Assembly: GCF_006716355.1 (NCBI RefSeq)
Contig: NZ_VFOW01000001.1
Span: 3,534,001 to 3,598,000, forward strand
Length of the DNA stretch: 64,000 nucleotides
Direction of reading: 5' to 3'
Source of the DNA: Stackebrandtia endophytica
GTDB lineage: Bacteria; Actinomycetota; Actinomycetes; Mycobacteriales; Micromonosporaceae
The position numbers were made by a program, and so were the translations under genes. Below, in pieces: positions 51,377 to 59,927 of the stretch; the first letter of the stretch is position 1, and each line of letters begins with the position of its first letter. Below the pieces are notes generated by a model that saw only the letters and a program-made list of their open reading frames with translations, was not told the DNA's origin and did not search any database.

Positions 51377-51811
51377 TTACAGCACCCGCAGTGCAACGAT
51401 CGCCGTGGCGCCGGAGTGGTCGACCAGTTGGATGCTCAAGTTGTTCAACACGACCATTCCGGCCTCGGTGATCGTGCCGTTGCCGACGCCGCCACCGTCG
51501 AAGTTCGCCTCGGCGGTCAGTCGGCCGTCGCTGAAACTCAAGGTCAGGCTGGATATCCCGAGCTCGCCGTCGAAGTCGATGGACACGGTGCCGGTCACCT
51601 CGATCTCGCAGTCGCCCGACAGGCACGCCTGCGTGTCGGTACCGTCGGCCGCCGTCGGGGCCGGCAACCCGGGAATCGTTGTGGCGTCGGATGATCCACT
51701 GGTCGCTCCGGCGTCGGGAGTGTGGAAGACACCCGACCGGTCCGAGACGGCGCAACCGCCGACGAGCGCCAGTACGGCGGCGAGGGTCAGTGAGACAACG
51801 AATCGAGGCAT
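51377..51811 (-). CDS. Small lipoprotein
   Basis: The 144-residue protein has a signal peptide with lipobox LVGGC (Cys about 20), a Ser/Thr/Ala-rich linker and a beta-rich domain (CLSGDCEIEVTGTVSIDFDGELGISSLTLSFSDGRLTAEANFDGGGVGNGTITEAGMVVLNNLSIQLVDHSGATAIVALRVL) with one possible disulfide, CLSGDC. A GGGAG RBS supports the ATG at 51811. I recognise no family. It is probably membrane-anchored on the exterior. Confidence 0.75.
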   Translation of the reverse strand: MPRFVVSLTLAAVLALVGGCAVSDRSGVFHTPDAGATSGSSDATTIPGLPAPTAADGTDTQACLSGDCEIEVTGTVSIDFDGELGISSLTLSFSDGRLTAEANFDGGGVGNGTITEAGMVVLNNLSIQLVDHSGATAIVALRVL

Positions 51812-51926
51812 GAGGACTCCCACCGTGCCGCAGGCGAAGCACCGGTCGATGAATGGCCGGCGGCTCATTGTCCGGCGCACCGAGCCGGGCGGACGATGTC
51901 CGGGGCGTAGTACACCTGTGGCGATT

Positions 51927-54900
51927 TTACGCCGACTTGTCCGGTTTGGGAAGCCGCTCAGCGCCCCTCGGGAGAAGAAGGCCGCGCTGATAGGCGGTGT
52001 TGACCGCTTCGGTGCGACTTCCCGCCGCGAGCTTCGCCATCACCCGGGACAGGTGAACACTCACCGTCTTCTCGCTGATGTACAGCTGTGCGCCGATCTG
52101 TCGGTTGGTGAGTCCACGTGCGACCAGTTCGAGGACACTGCTCTCCCGGGGAGTCAACGGTGACGGGGCGGCTGTCGTCGCCCCGGTACCCGACAGGCCC
52201 GAGCGTCCCATCACAGTGGATATCGCCGTGTGCAACGGCTTGGCGCCCAACCGATCGGCGACATCTGCTGCCGCCCGCAGCAGTTCGGATGCCGATTGTC
52301 GCTCCCCCCGGTTCAACAGGGCCTCGGCCTGGCGCCACCACGCCCAGGCGGTGCGGAAGGGCTCGCCGTACTCGAAGGCCTCGGCGGTCTCGCGCCACAG
52401 TTCGGGGTCCGATGCACCGTGCAGCCGGGACTCCTCGGCCTTCAATCGTGCCCACCACGCCCTGCCCTCGGGCCCAAGGGTTCCCGACACCGGTTGGCCG
52501 TGCTCCATCGAGTCGGCGGCGGTCGCCAGGAGTGCCTCGCCGTGCGTGATCGCCGCCCGTTCGGCCGCTCCGTCACGGGCGGCCCGTGCCGCGTCGGCCA
52601 GATCCGCGCACGCCGCCACACCCGAGGCGCACAACGAGACCGTCACCAGATGCTTCGGGGCGACCTTGTCGAGTTGACGCAACGCCGTGTCGATCGAGGT
52701 CACCGCCTCGGCCGGTCGACCGCGCCACGACTCCAGCTCCGCGCCGGCCAAGCCCACGACGGTCAGAACCTGTTGGTCGGAATGCCATCGCTCCCGCAGG
52801 TTCGCCAACCGACTGGCAGCCACGTCGAATCGTCCACGATTGACCGTCACCAGTAGACCGGGTGCGGAGATTCGCGTGAAGACGGTTCCCGAGACCGCGC
52901 CACCCATCAATTCCGCGGCCGCCTCCGAGCCGTCCCAGTCGCCGACCATGAACCGGGTCAGCACCTGAAGAACCCGCAACTCCAGGCCGAACGCGCTCCA
53001 CTGTGCACCGGTCGCGGTGGCTCGTTCCAGGCCGGCGTCGATGGCCACCAGCGCCTCGTCGAACCGCGCCACATCGTGCAGGGTCAAGACCGCCTGATAT
53101 CGGGCACGCAACTCGACGGCACCGTCGCCGGCCGAGCGAGCCAGTTCGGCCGCCTCGTAGAACTGCTCCAACACCTCGTCGGTGTTTCTCTCCACCCTGT
53201 CCTTCACAAAAGTCCGGGTGGTCAGCGCGTCCGCCCACGCCGCTTGATGGTCGCCTACTCCGTCAACGGCCTGCGCCGTGGCGATCGCCGCCGACGCATG
53301 CTCGGCCGCCTCGGTCAGTCGGTGTTCGCCGCGTGCCGCCAACGCGAAGACCGCCAGCACCCACGCCTTCACCGCACTGGGGGGAGTCTCGGCGACCAGC
53401 GCCCACGCCTGCTCCGCCACCTCGTAGGCGGACTGCTCGACCCAGTCGAGCCGCAACAGGTAACGGGCGTACTGGTAGCGCATCGCCGCCGACCTGATCG
53501 GGTCGCCGAGGTGGTCGACCAGCTCGATCGCGGTGCGGCCGTGCGCGATCGCGCGGTCCGGTTCTCCGGCGGCCTCCGCGACCCGGCCGGCCCAGACCGT
53601 CAGGTCCACTTTGCTGATACCGGTCTGGTTATCGGCGTCGGAGACGCTCGACCACAGGCGAAGCGCCCGTTCCAGGTGAAGCAGGGTCTCGGCCGGAGCG
53701 GCGAGCTCCTTGGCCTCGGTGGCGGCGCGTACCGAGGCGTTGAGTGCGGCGACATGGTCCCCGCCCTCCAGATGGTGATGCGCGAGTTCGGCCGCCGCAC
53801 CCGGATAGCGGGCATCGGTCAGTGCGGTGGCGAGTCGGCGGTGCAGCCGGATGCGTTCGCCCGGCAGCAGATCGTTGTAGACGGCCTCCCGGAAGAGGGC
53901 GTGCCGAAACTGATAGACGTCACCGGATTGACAGACCGTCAGTACATTGTGGGTAATCGCTTCGCGCAGGGCGGAGTCGAGTTCGGACTGTGTCGACTCG
54001 CTGGCCTCCGACAACAACCGATGCGAGAACTCGCGACCGATGACCGACGCCAGCCGCAGCACCTGCTGGGTCGGTGCGGCGAGCCATTCCACCCGGGCCA
54101 ACAACAGGTCGGCCAACTCGCGGGGTATCCCCGTCGACGGATTCGACACCAACTCCTCGGCGAGGAAGGCGTTGCCCTCACTGGCCTCGGCGATCCGGGT
54201 GACCGCATCCTCGTCGAGGGACTCCTCCGCCAACGACCGAACCAGGGCCCGGGAATCGTCCTGGTCGAACGGTTCCAGTTGCAGCCGTTCGACGGTGCGC
54301 AGCCGCACCACCTCGGCCAACGTCCACCGCAGCGGGTGCCGACGATGCATGTCGTCGGACCGGTAGGTCGCCACCACCAGAATCCGTTGATGAGACAACC
54401 GGGACGCCAGGAACGCGAACAGGTCACGGCTGGAACGGTCGGCCCAGTGAAGGTCCTCGATACCGATGACCACGCAGCGGTCGGCGGCCAGATCGTTCAA
54501 CGCGTCCAGCACCGCGTTGAACATCTGTAGTTGATCCAGCTCCCGCCCCGAGGCCGACGACCGATGAGAATGGGGCAGCAGAGGTTGAAGCTCCGGCCGA
54601 TTCTCGACCGCCTGCGGCGCATGATCGGCGAGTTGCCGAATAATCTCCACAAAGGGCAGATACGGCAGCGCCGCCTCGGCCGTGTCGAGGCAGCGGCCCA
54701 GGAACACGGTGTCGCCATCGGACTCGGCGGAATCGATCAACTCGGTCAACACCCGTGACTTACCGATACCGGCGTCGCCCGACAACAACACCACCGCCGG
54801 CTGCCCGTCACGGGCTCGCCGGAGGGTGTCGCGCAGTGCCGTGAGCTCCGCGCGACGCCCGACCAGCGCTATTCCCGAGCCCAGACGCGACATGTCGGCA

Positions 54901-54947
54901 ATCATTCCACGCGGGCCCGGCCTCACCGAGTTCGTCACGGCGTTCAT
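51927..54947 (-). CDS. LAL-type LuxR transcriptional regulator with AAA ATPase domain
   Basis: The 1006-residue regulator is of the large ATP-binding LuxR (LAL) group that activates secondary metabolism or sugar-use genes. The N-terminal ATPase has LVGRRAELTALRDTL, Walker A GDAGIGKS (residues 57-64) and a Walker B-like CVVIGIEDLHWADRSS. A long helical TPR-like region (about residues 350-900) follows. The C-terminal helix-turn-helix is LTPRESSVLELVARGLTNRQIGAQLYISEKTVSVHLSRVMAKL. It may respond to ATP and a ligand. A small gene is just upstream in the same direction; the target is not evident. Confidence 0.92.
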   Translation of the reverse strand: MNAVTNSVRPGPRGMIADMSRLGSGIALVGRRAELTALRDTLRRARDGQPAVVLLSGDAGIGKSRVLTELIDSAESDGDTVFLGRCLDTAEAALPYLPFVEIIRQLADHAPQAVENRPELQPLLPHSHRSSASGRELDQLQMFNAVLDALNDLAADRCVVIGIEDLHWADRSSRDLFAFLASRLSHQRILVVATYRSDDMHRRHPLRWTLAEVVRLRTVERLQLEPFDQDDSRALVRSLAEESLDEDAVTRIAEASEGNAFLAEELVSNPSTGIPRELADLLLARVEWLAAPTQQVLRLASVIGREFSHRLLSEASESTQSELDSALREAITHNVLTVCQSGDVYQFRHALFREAVYNDLLPGERIRLHRRLATALTDARYPGAAAELAHHHLEGGDHVAALNASVRAATEAKELAAPAETLLHLERALRLWSSVSDADNQTGISKVDLTVWAGRVAEAAGEPDRAIAHGRTAIELVDHLGDPIRSAAMRYQYARYLLRLDWVEQSAYEVAEQAWALVAETPPSAVKAWVLAVFALAARGEHRLTEAAEHASAAIATAQAVDGVGDHQAAWADALTTRTFVKDRVERNTDEVLEQFYEAAELARSAGDGAVELRARYQAVLTLHDVARFDEALVAIDAGLERATATGAQWSAFGLELRVLQVLTRFMVGDWDGSEAAAELMGGAVSGTVFTRISAPGLLVTVNRGRFDVAASRLANLRERWHSDQQVLTVVGLAGAELESWRGRPAEAVTSIDTALRQLDKVAPKHLVTVSLCASGVAACADLADAARAARDGAAERAAITHGEALLATAADSMEHGQPVSGTLGPEGRAWWARLKAEESRLHGASDPELWRETAEAFEYGEPFRTAWAWWRQAEALLNRGERQSASELLRAAADVADRLGAKPLHTAISTVMGRSGLSGTGATTAAPSPLTPRESSVLELVARGLTNRQIGAQLYISEKTVSVHLSRVMAKLAAGSRTEAVNTAYQRGLLLPRGAERLPKPDKSA

Positions 54948-54950
54948 GGT

Positions 54951-55181
54951 TCACCTCACCGATGCACCAAGGCGACGGCCGTGAAGGGGACGATGTCGTG
55001 TGCCCAGTCGCCTCATCATCCGTCGCAGGCGACCCGGGCGGGCCCCCTGCGCGGCGAGTCGGCCCTGTCGGGCATCGGCGAGGAAACGTTCCATCCGGTA
55101 TTCGTATTCGGCGCGGGCCAGATGTTCGTTGTACACGGTGTTCTCCCAGAGTCGGCGCCACCGGTCGCGGCGTTGTCCCAA
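54951..55181 (-). CDS. Small Arg-rich protein upstream of LAL regulator
   Basis: A 76-residue frame starts at a TTG (55181) with AGGAACAGGG just upstream and ends three bases before the LAL start: MGQRRDRWRRLWENTVYNEHLARAEYEYRMERFLADARQGRLAAQG... It is very basic and helical. Close spacing suggests translational coupling to the regulator. No family recognised, and it may be non-coding. Confidence 0.5.
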   Translation of the reverse strand: MGQRRDRWRRLWENTVYNEHLARAEYEYRMERFLADARQGRLAAQGARPGRLRRMMRRLGTRHRPLHGRRLGASVR

Positions 55182-55217
55182 CCCTGTTCCTGAGAGCCCC
55201 CACCCGACATCGGAAGG

Positions 55218-56516
55218 TCACCCACCCTCAACCCCGGAGCCCCCCTTACCGCGGGCCTTACCCGTCGCTCCACCGCCGGATGCCGAACCGCGACGCAACT
55301 CCTCCACCTTGGTCAGGAGGACGCCGCGCTGGCGGGTGTTGCCGACCAGGGCGGCTGCGGTGGTCAATTCGGAGACGGCCTCCTCGTCGCGACCCAGTCG
55401 AGCCAACAGTTCACCCCGGACACTGGGCAACAGATACGACCGGGGCAACGCGTCGGCTGTCACCAGGGCGTCCACCAGCGGTAGCGCGGCGGCCGGGCCG
55501 GAGGCCATCGACACCGCGACGGCGTGGTTGAGCTTGACCACCGGGTTGGCGGTGAGATGTCCCAGAGCCTCATACAGCAGGACGATCCGGTCCCAATCGG
55601 TGTCCCCGAACTCGGGGGCCACCGCATGACACTGTGCGATGGCTGCCTGCAGTGCATAGTTGCCGCGACCTCGATGGAGTGCATCGGCTCTGGCCAACGC
55701 CTCGTTTCCCCGGGTGATCTGCGCCCGATTCCACCGGGCCCGGTTCTGATCCGGAAGCATGATCGGACTGCCGTCGGCGGCCGCTCGCGCCGCGAACCGG
55801 GACGCCTGAAACTCCATCAACGCGACCAGGGCGTGCACCTCGGGTTCCCGCGGAGTCAGCCCGGCCAGGACTCGACCCAGTCGCAGCGCCTCGTTCGCCA
55901 GGTCGACGCGCACCCAGCGGTCACCGGAGGTGGCGGCATAGCCCTCGGTGAAGATCAGGTAGACGACGCTGAGGACCCGATCGAGCCGGTCCGCCCAGTC
56001 GTTCGGGTCGGGCACGGCGAAGGGGACCTTCGCCGCAGCCAGTGTCTTCTTCGCGCGGGTGATGCGCTGCTGGATGGTGGACACCGGTACGAGGAACATC
56101 CGCGCCAGTTCCTCAGTGGTCAAACCACCCACGACCCGTAGAGTCAACGCCACCTGGGCTTCTCGTCCCAGAACGGGGTGGCAGGCGGTGAACATCAACC
56201 GAAGCACGTCGTCGTCGAACGGTTCGGGCTCCTCCGTCTGCTGTTCCCATTCGCGCGCGATCGCCCGGTAACGCTCGTCGAGTCGACCGCGCCGGCGCCA
56301 CCCGTCGATCGCCTTGCGTTTGGCGACGGTGGTGAGCCAGGCACCCGCGTTACGCGGGATGCCCGACTCGGGCCACTGAGCCAGTGCGTCGGCCACCGCC
56401 TCCTGAGCCAGATCCTCGGCCTGGCCGAGGTCGCCCACCATTCGTGCCAGCGCCGCGACCACGCGGGCGCCCTCGATACGCCATACGGCCTCGACGGCGC
56501 GTTGGGTGTCGCTCAT
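55218..56516 (-). CDS. ECF42-type sigma factor with TPR-like C-terminal domain
   Basis: The 432-residue sigma factor has region 2 (AVEAVWRIEGARVVAALARMVGDLGQAEDLAQEAVADALAQWPESGIPRNAGAWLTTVAKRKAIDGWRRR) and region 4 (LTLRVVGGLTTEELARMFLVPVSTIQQRITRAKKTLA). A long C-terminal extension (about residues 190-410; DUF6596 plus TPR-like, HRGRGNYALQAAIAQCHA) is typical of group ECF42. These sigmas lack anti-sigma factors and are linked to DGPF/YCII proteins, as here, and the C-terminal domain is required for activity. The DGPF gene is 21 bases upstream in the same operon. Confidence 0.92.
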   Translation of the reverse strand: MSDTQRAVEAVWRIEGARVVAALARMVGDLGQAEDLAQEAVADALAQWPESGIPRNAGAWLTTVAKRKAIDGWRRRGRLDERYRAIAREWEQQTEEPEPFDDDVLRLMFTACHPVLGREAQVALTLRVVGGLTTEELARMFLVPVSTIQQRITRAKKTLAAAKVPFAVPDPNDWADRLDRVLSVVYLIFTEGYAATSGDRWVRVDLANEALRLGRVLAGLTPREPEVHALVALMEFQASRFAARAAADGSPIMLPDQNRARWNRAQITRGNEALARADALHRGRGNYALQAAIAQCHAVAPEFGDTDWDRIVLLYEALGHLTANPVVKLNHAVAVSMASGPAAALPLVDALVTADALPRSYLLPSVRGELLARLGRDEEAVSELTTAAALVGNTRQRGVLLTKVEELRRGSASGGGATGKARGKGGSGVEGG

Positions 56517-56537
56517 CGCCGGTTTCCTCGCGTCGAT

Positions 56538-56969
56538 TCAGGACTTGTTCTTCTTCTCAAGTTCCTCGCGCTGCGCCTTCTCGTTCTGGACGTACTCGTT
56601 GTCCTGGTACTCCTCGAAGTCGCTTTCCTCGTGAACCCGGCGGACCTCCAGCTTGCTTCCGGGGCCCAGCGGGCAACGCTTCGCCCACTCGACGGCCTCC
56701 TCCTTGGTGGCGGTCTGGATGATCCAGAACCCGTTGAACAGTTCGTGGGTCTCCCCGTACGGGCCGTCGGTGACGATGGGGTCCTCGGCGGCGAAGTCGA
56801 CGACGAAGCCTTCGGTGGCCTCCGCCAGTCCCTCACCGCTGAGCATGACGCCCGCCTTGACCAACGATTCGTTGTAGGCGCCCATGGCGTTGAGGATCTC
56901 CTCGAACGGCACCTGCTTCGACGCTTCGATGGACTCGTCGGTGTCGCGCATGATGAGCATGTACTTCAT
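56538..56969 (-). CDS. YCII-domain DGPF-type protein, ECF42 partner
   Basis: The 143-residue protein contains the YCII fold with MKYMLIMRDTDESIEASKQVPFEEILNAMGAYNESLVKAGVMLSGEGL, and DGPYGETHELFNGFWIIQTATKEEAVEWAKRCPLGPGSKLEVRRVHEESDF. The D-G-P-(Y/F) signature of DGPF proteins is present. Such proteins are the standard genomic neighbours and regulon members of ECF42 sigma factors; their biochemical role is unknown. It is the first gene of the operon and is followed by the sigma factor. Confidence 0.9.
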   Translation of the reverse strand: MKYMLIMRDTDESIEASKQVPFEEILNAMGAYNESLVKAGVMLSGEGLAEATEGFVVDFAAEDPIVTDGPYGETHELFNGFWIIQTATKEEAVEWAKRCPLGPGSKLEVRRVHEESDFEEYQDNEYVQNEKAQREELEKKNKS

Positions 56970-57018
56970 GGTTTCGACCTCTCGTTTCGCGGCGCCCCTT
57001 CGGCGCCTTCATAATCAC

Positions 57019-57046
57019 GTCGAACGGCCGGGCGGCCGGATCGACA
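57019..57046 (-). promoter_or_regulatory. Likely ECF42-dependent promoter
   Basis: On the minus strand TGTCGA (57046-57041) and CGAC (57022-57019) are spaced 18 bases and lie 50-77 bases before the DGPF start. This resembles the remembered ECF42 -35 TGTCGA and -10 CG(A/T)C elements, implying autoregulation. Confidence 0.55.
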
Positions 57047-57117
57047 ATCGCGCGAACTTTTCTTGGGTTTTTTTTACGAGCCTCGGCTGGAGTGATGATT
57101 GCGCAGGTCAAGCGGTC

Positions 57118-57834
57118 TCATCGATGTTCGGGATTGATCTGACTGGGGTCGCAGCCGGCATCCCATTCGGTCCGCTGGTTCCCGTAGGCCGGGATGCCAC
57201 CGTTGCGTTTCAACATCGCCGCCAGGTGCATCAGGTTGTAAGCCATGAAACTCACGTTTCGGTTGGTGAAGTCGTTCTCCGGGCCACCCGAGTCGGGATC
57301 CAGATAGGACGGCCCCGGACCGACCTCCCCGATCCATCCGGCGTCGGACTGCGGCGGAATCGTGTATCCGATGTGCTGCAGGCTGTATAGGACGTTCATG
57401 GAGCAGTGTTTGAGACCGTCCTCATTGCCCGTGATCAGACAGCCGCCGACGCGGCCATAGTAGTCGTATTGCCCGGCGTCGTTGAGGATCCCCGAGTTGC
57501 TGTACAGCCGCTCGATGATGTGCTTCATCACCGAACTGTTGTCTCCCAACCAGATCGGGCCGCCCAGGACCAGGATGTTCGCCGCCATGATCCGCTCGGT
57601 GATGGCCGGCCACTCGTCGGTCTCCCAACCGTGTTGGGTCATGTCCGGTTGAACACCGACGGCGATGTCGTGGTCGAGGGCCCGGATCTGGTCTACTTCG
57701 ACACCGCATGACCGCATGATCGATGCGCTCTTGTCGATCAGGGCCTGGGTGTTGCTCACCTCGGGTGAGCGTTTCAGTGTGCAGTTGATGTACATCGCGC
57801 GAAGCCCGGTGAAGTCCACGGCTTTCTCCGGCAT
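57118..57834 (-). CDS. Flavodoxin-like FMN reductase family protein
   Basis: The 238-residue protein belongs to the NADPH-dependent FMN reductase/flavodoxin group. MYINCTLKRSPEVSNTQALID is the FMN phosphate loop region, and ANILVLGGPIWLGDNSSVMKHIIERLYS and GRVGGCLITGNEDGLKHCSMNVLYSLQHIGYTIPPQSDAGW are typical. Likely a cytosolic quinone or redox enzyme. It lies upstream of, and separate from, the ECF42 operon on the same strand. Confidence 0.85.
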   Translation of the reverse strand: MPEKAVDFTGLRAMYINCTLKRSPEVSNTQALIDKSASIMRSCGVEVDQIRALDHDIAVGVQPDMTQHGWETDEWPAITERIMAANILVLGGPIWLGDNSSVMKHIIERLYSNSGILNDAGQYDYYGRVGGCLITGNEDGLKHCSMNVLYSLQHIGYTIPPQSDAGWIGEVGPGPSYLDPDSGGPENDFTNRNVSFMAYNLMHLAAMLKRNGGIPAYGNQRTEWDAGCDPSQINPEHR

Positions 57835-57987
57835 GTTCGTTCCCCTCGGACAGGTTCAGGTCATAAGGTCCAGCCCGGAAGGAGACCTCACCCTACCGCG
57901 CGACGCCGGAGGCTCCTACGGAATCGAGGCGCGGCGTGGTGTGGGAAAGCCGGTGGCGATGTCGGGGGTCGCGGTTATGGTCACCGC

Positions 57988-58689
57988 ATGGTTGATTCTC
58001 CGATTGTTCTCGTACCCGGATTCTGGCTCGGCGCATGGGCGTGGGACGAAGTTGTCGCCTCGTTGCAGTCGGGTGGGCGCACCGCCACCGCGGTGACCCT
58101 GCCCGGTCTCGAATCCTTGGATGTGGACCGGGCGGCGATCACCTTCGACGAGCAGGTGACGGCGATCTGCGACGCCGTCTCCGCCGCCGACCGGCCGGTG
58201 GTTCTCGCGGTTCACAGTGGTGCCGGTGCCACCGGCTACGCGGCCAGCGACCGGGTGCCGGAGAAGATCGCGGCCATGGTCTACGTGGATTCGGGCCCGG
58301 CCACGGCGGCACTGAACCCGGGCTTCACCGAGGCCGAGATGCCGCTGCCCGGTTGGCAGGAGTTGGTCGACGACGGCAACAGCCTCGACGGCCTCAGCGA
58401 GCAGCAGCTGGCGAAGTTCCGGGAACGTGCGATCCCCGAACCGGGTGACGCGATCCGGGGCAGTGCGCAGCTCTCCAATGAGGCGCGTCTGGACATCCCG
58501 AGCACGGTGATCTGCAATTCCATGCCCGCCGAGGAGATCAAGGCCGCGGTGGCGAAGGGGTACCCGTGGGTGGCCGGTTTGGCACAGTTGCGTGACGTGA
58601 CCTATCTGGACCTGCCCACCGGGCACTGGCCGATGTGGTCCCGTCCGTCCGATTTGGCGGGCCTGTTGGCCGACATCGCGGCGAAGTGA
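57988..58689 (+). CDS. Alpha/beta hydrolase
   Basis: The 233-residue enzyme has an N-terminal IVLVPGFWLGAWAWDEVV oxyanion region, the nucleophile elbow in HSGAG (Ser in VLAVHSGAGATGYAAS) and a C-terminal LPTGHWPMWSRP with the catalytic His. The catalytic acid is not certain. Substrate unknown; ester hydrolysis is most likely. TATGGT at 57976-57981 lies six bases before the ATG, suggesting a leaderless transcript. It ends three bases before the convergent DHFR-like gene. Confidence 0.85.
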   Translation: MVDSPIVLVPGFWLGAWAWDEVVASLQSGGRTATAVTLPGLESLDVDRAAITFDEQVTAICDAVSAADRPVVLAVHSGAGATGYAASDRVPEKIAAMVYVDSGPATAALNPGFTEAEMPLPGWQELVDDGNSLDGLSEQQLAKFRERAIPEPGDAIRGSAQLSNEARLDIPSTVICNSMPAEEIKAAVAKGYPWVAGLAQLRDVTYLDLPTGHWPMWSRPSDLAGLLADIAAK

Positions 58690-58692
58690 CGG

Positions 58693-59262
58693 TCAGCTTC
58701 GGGTGAGCCAGCTGACCTGGGCACCGTTGTCGAAGAAGACCCGGTCGGTCAGGGTGAACCCGGTGGGGTCGAAGTCACCCGAGACCATCGGGACACCGGT
58801 TCCCGCGATGACGGGGTAGGACTTGATGATGAGCTCGTCGATTTCGGGGAGTAGTGCTCCGGCGAGTCTGCCGCCGCCGCACAACCAGATGTCCTGAGCG
58901 GAGTCCTCCTGTTTCAATCGTCGGACCAGGCCGATCGGGTCCTCCTTGATGACGGTCACGGCGGGGTCGTCGACGTCGAGGGTGCTGGACACGAGGTATT
59001 GGCGCAGATGGTCGTAGGGGCTCATTGGAAGGTCGAGCACCAGTTCATAGGTGCCACGTCCCATCAGGACGGTGTCGAACGCCCGGTTCGGCTGACCGAC
59101 GAGTCCTGCGAGTGGGCGGATGTTGCCGGGGACGGTCTCGGGGTATCGCGCGTTGATCCAGTCGATCATGTCCTCGGAGGTGGGGTAGAAGTCGACCTCG
59201 GCGTCGGGGCCGGCGATGTAACCGTCGAGTGAGACGGCGATGTAGTACACGAGCTTACGCAT
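58693..59262 (-). CDS. Dihydrofolate reductase-like (RibD_C) protein
   Basis: The 189-residue protein has the RibD C-terminal/DHFR-like fold: MRKLVYYIAVSLDGYIAGPDAEVDF, FDTVLMGRGTYELVL, QDIWLCGGGRLAGALLPEIDELIIKSYPVIAGTGVPM. These enzymes reduce a pyrimidine or pteridine substrate with NADPH; the true substrate is unknown. AGGAG supports the ATG at 59262; the longer frame covers the operator. It is divergent from a TetR gene and probably regulated by it. Confidence 0.88.
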   Translation of the reverse strand: MRKLVYYIAVSLDGYIAGPDAEVDFYPTSEDMIDWINARYPETVPGNIRPLAGLVGQPNRAFDTVLMGRGTYELVLDLPMSPYDHLRQYLVSSTLDVDDPAVTVIKEDPIGLVRRLKQEDSAQDIWLCGGGRLAGALLPEIDELIIKSYPVIAGTGVPMVSGDFDPTGFTLTDRVFFDNGAQVSWLTRS

Positions 59263-59314
59263 ACAACTCCTGTTGTAGTACTTTGGTTGAAGTGATTTCA
59301 CGGTAGTACTACAA
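59262..59314. promoter_or_regulatory. TetR operators between DHFR-like gene and tetR
   Basis: TACAAC-TCCT-GTTGTA (59262-59277) is a perfect 6-bp palindrome overlapping the DHFR-like gene RBS. TTGTAGTACT (59273-59282) and AGTACTACAA (59305-59314) form a perfect 10-bp inverted repeat. All share the TTGTA/TACAA half-site and lie in the 67-bp divergent promoter region. Confidence 0.7.
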
Positions 59315-59329
59315 CTGGAGTGGTGTCAA

Positions 59330-59920
59330 GTGCGGAAGAACGATGAGAGACGGCGCGCACTGATCGACGCGGCCATCGAGGTGCTGGCACGTGACGGCGC
59401 CCGGGGCTTGACGTTCCGAGCCGTCGATGCCGAAGCGGCCGTACCGCTGGGGACCGCGTCGAACTATTTCGCCAACCGCGACGACCTGTTCACCCAGATC
59501 GGCGGTCGGGTCTACGAGCGGCTGCTGCCCGACGACGCGACGCTGGCGGCGGTGGATGAGGGCGCGCGAGACCACCGGCGTTACACCGAGGTCATGCGTG
59601 AGGTGGTCGGCCGGGTCTCCGGTTTCCGCTCCGGCTACCTCGCGCTGCTTGAACTGCGGCTGGAGTCGACTCGCCGACCCGCGTTGCGCGAGGTGCTGAC
59701 CAAACGGATCCGGGAGGACATCGACATCAACATCGCCAACCACGAGGCCTCCGGATTTCCCGGTGACACGACCTCGGTGCTGTTGATGTACCTGTCGTTG
59801 AACTGGTTGATACTGGAGCGACTGACCCTCCCCGACCTGCTCTCGCCCGCCGAGGTCGACACCGTGATCGACGCGGCGGTCGAACGGGCCGTCGCTATTG
59901 CCGACTCCCCGGGGGCCTGA
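59330..59920 (+). CDS. TetR-family regulator
   Basis: The 196-residue repressor begins at a GTG (MRKNDERRRALIDAAIEVLARDGARGLTFRAVDAEAAVPLGTASNYFANRDDLFTQIGGRVYERL), a clear TetR helix-turn-helix, followed by a helical ligand-binding domain. The palindromes immediately upstream indicate repression of itself and of the divergent DHFR-like gene. It is convergent with the Rrf2 gene, eight bases away. Confidence 0.9.
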   Translation: MRKNDERRRALIDAAIEVLARDGARGLTFRAVDAEAAVPLGTASNYFANRDDLFTQIGGRVYERLLPDDATLAAVDEGARDHRRYTEVMREVVGRVSGFRSGYLALLELRLESTRRPALREVLTKRIREDIDINIANHEASGFPGDTTSVLLMYLSLNWLILERLTLPDLLSPAEVDTVIDAAVERAVAIADSPGA

Positions 59921-59927
59921 GTTGCCG

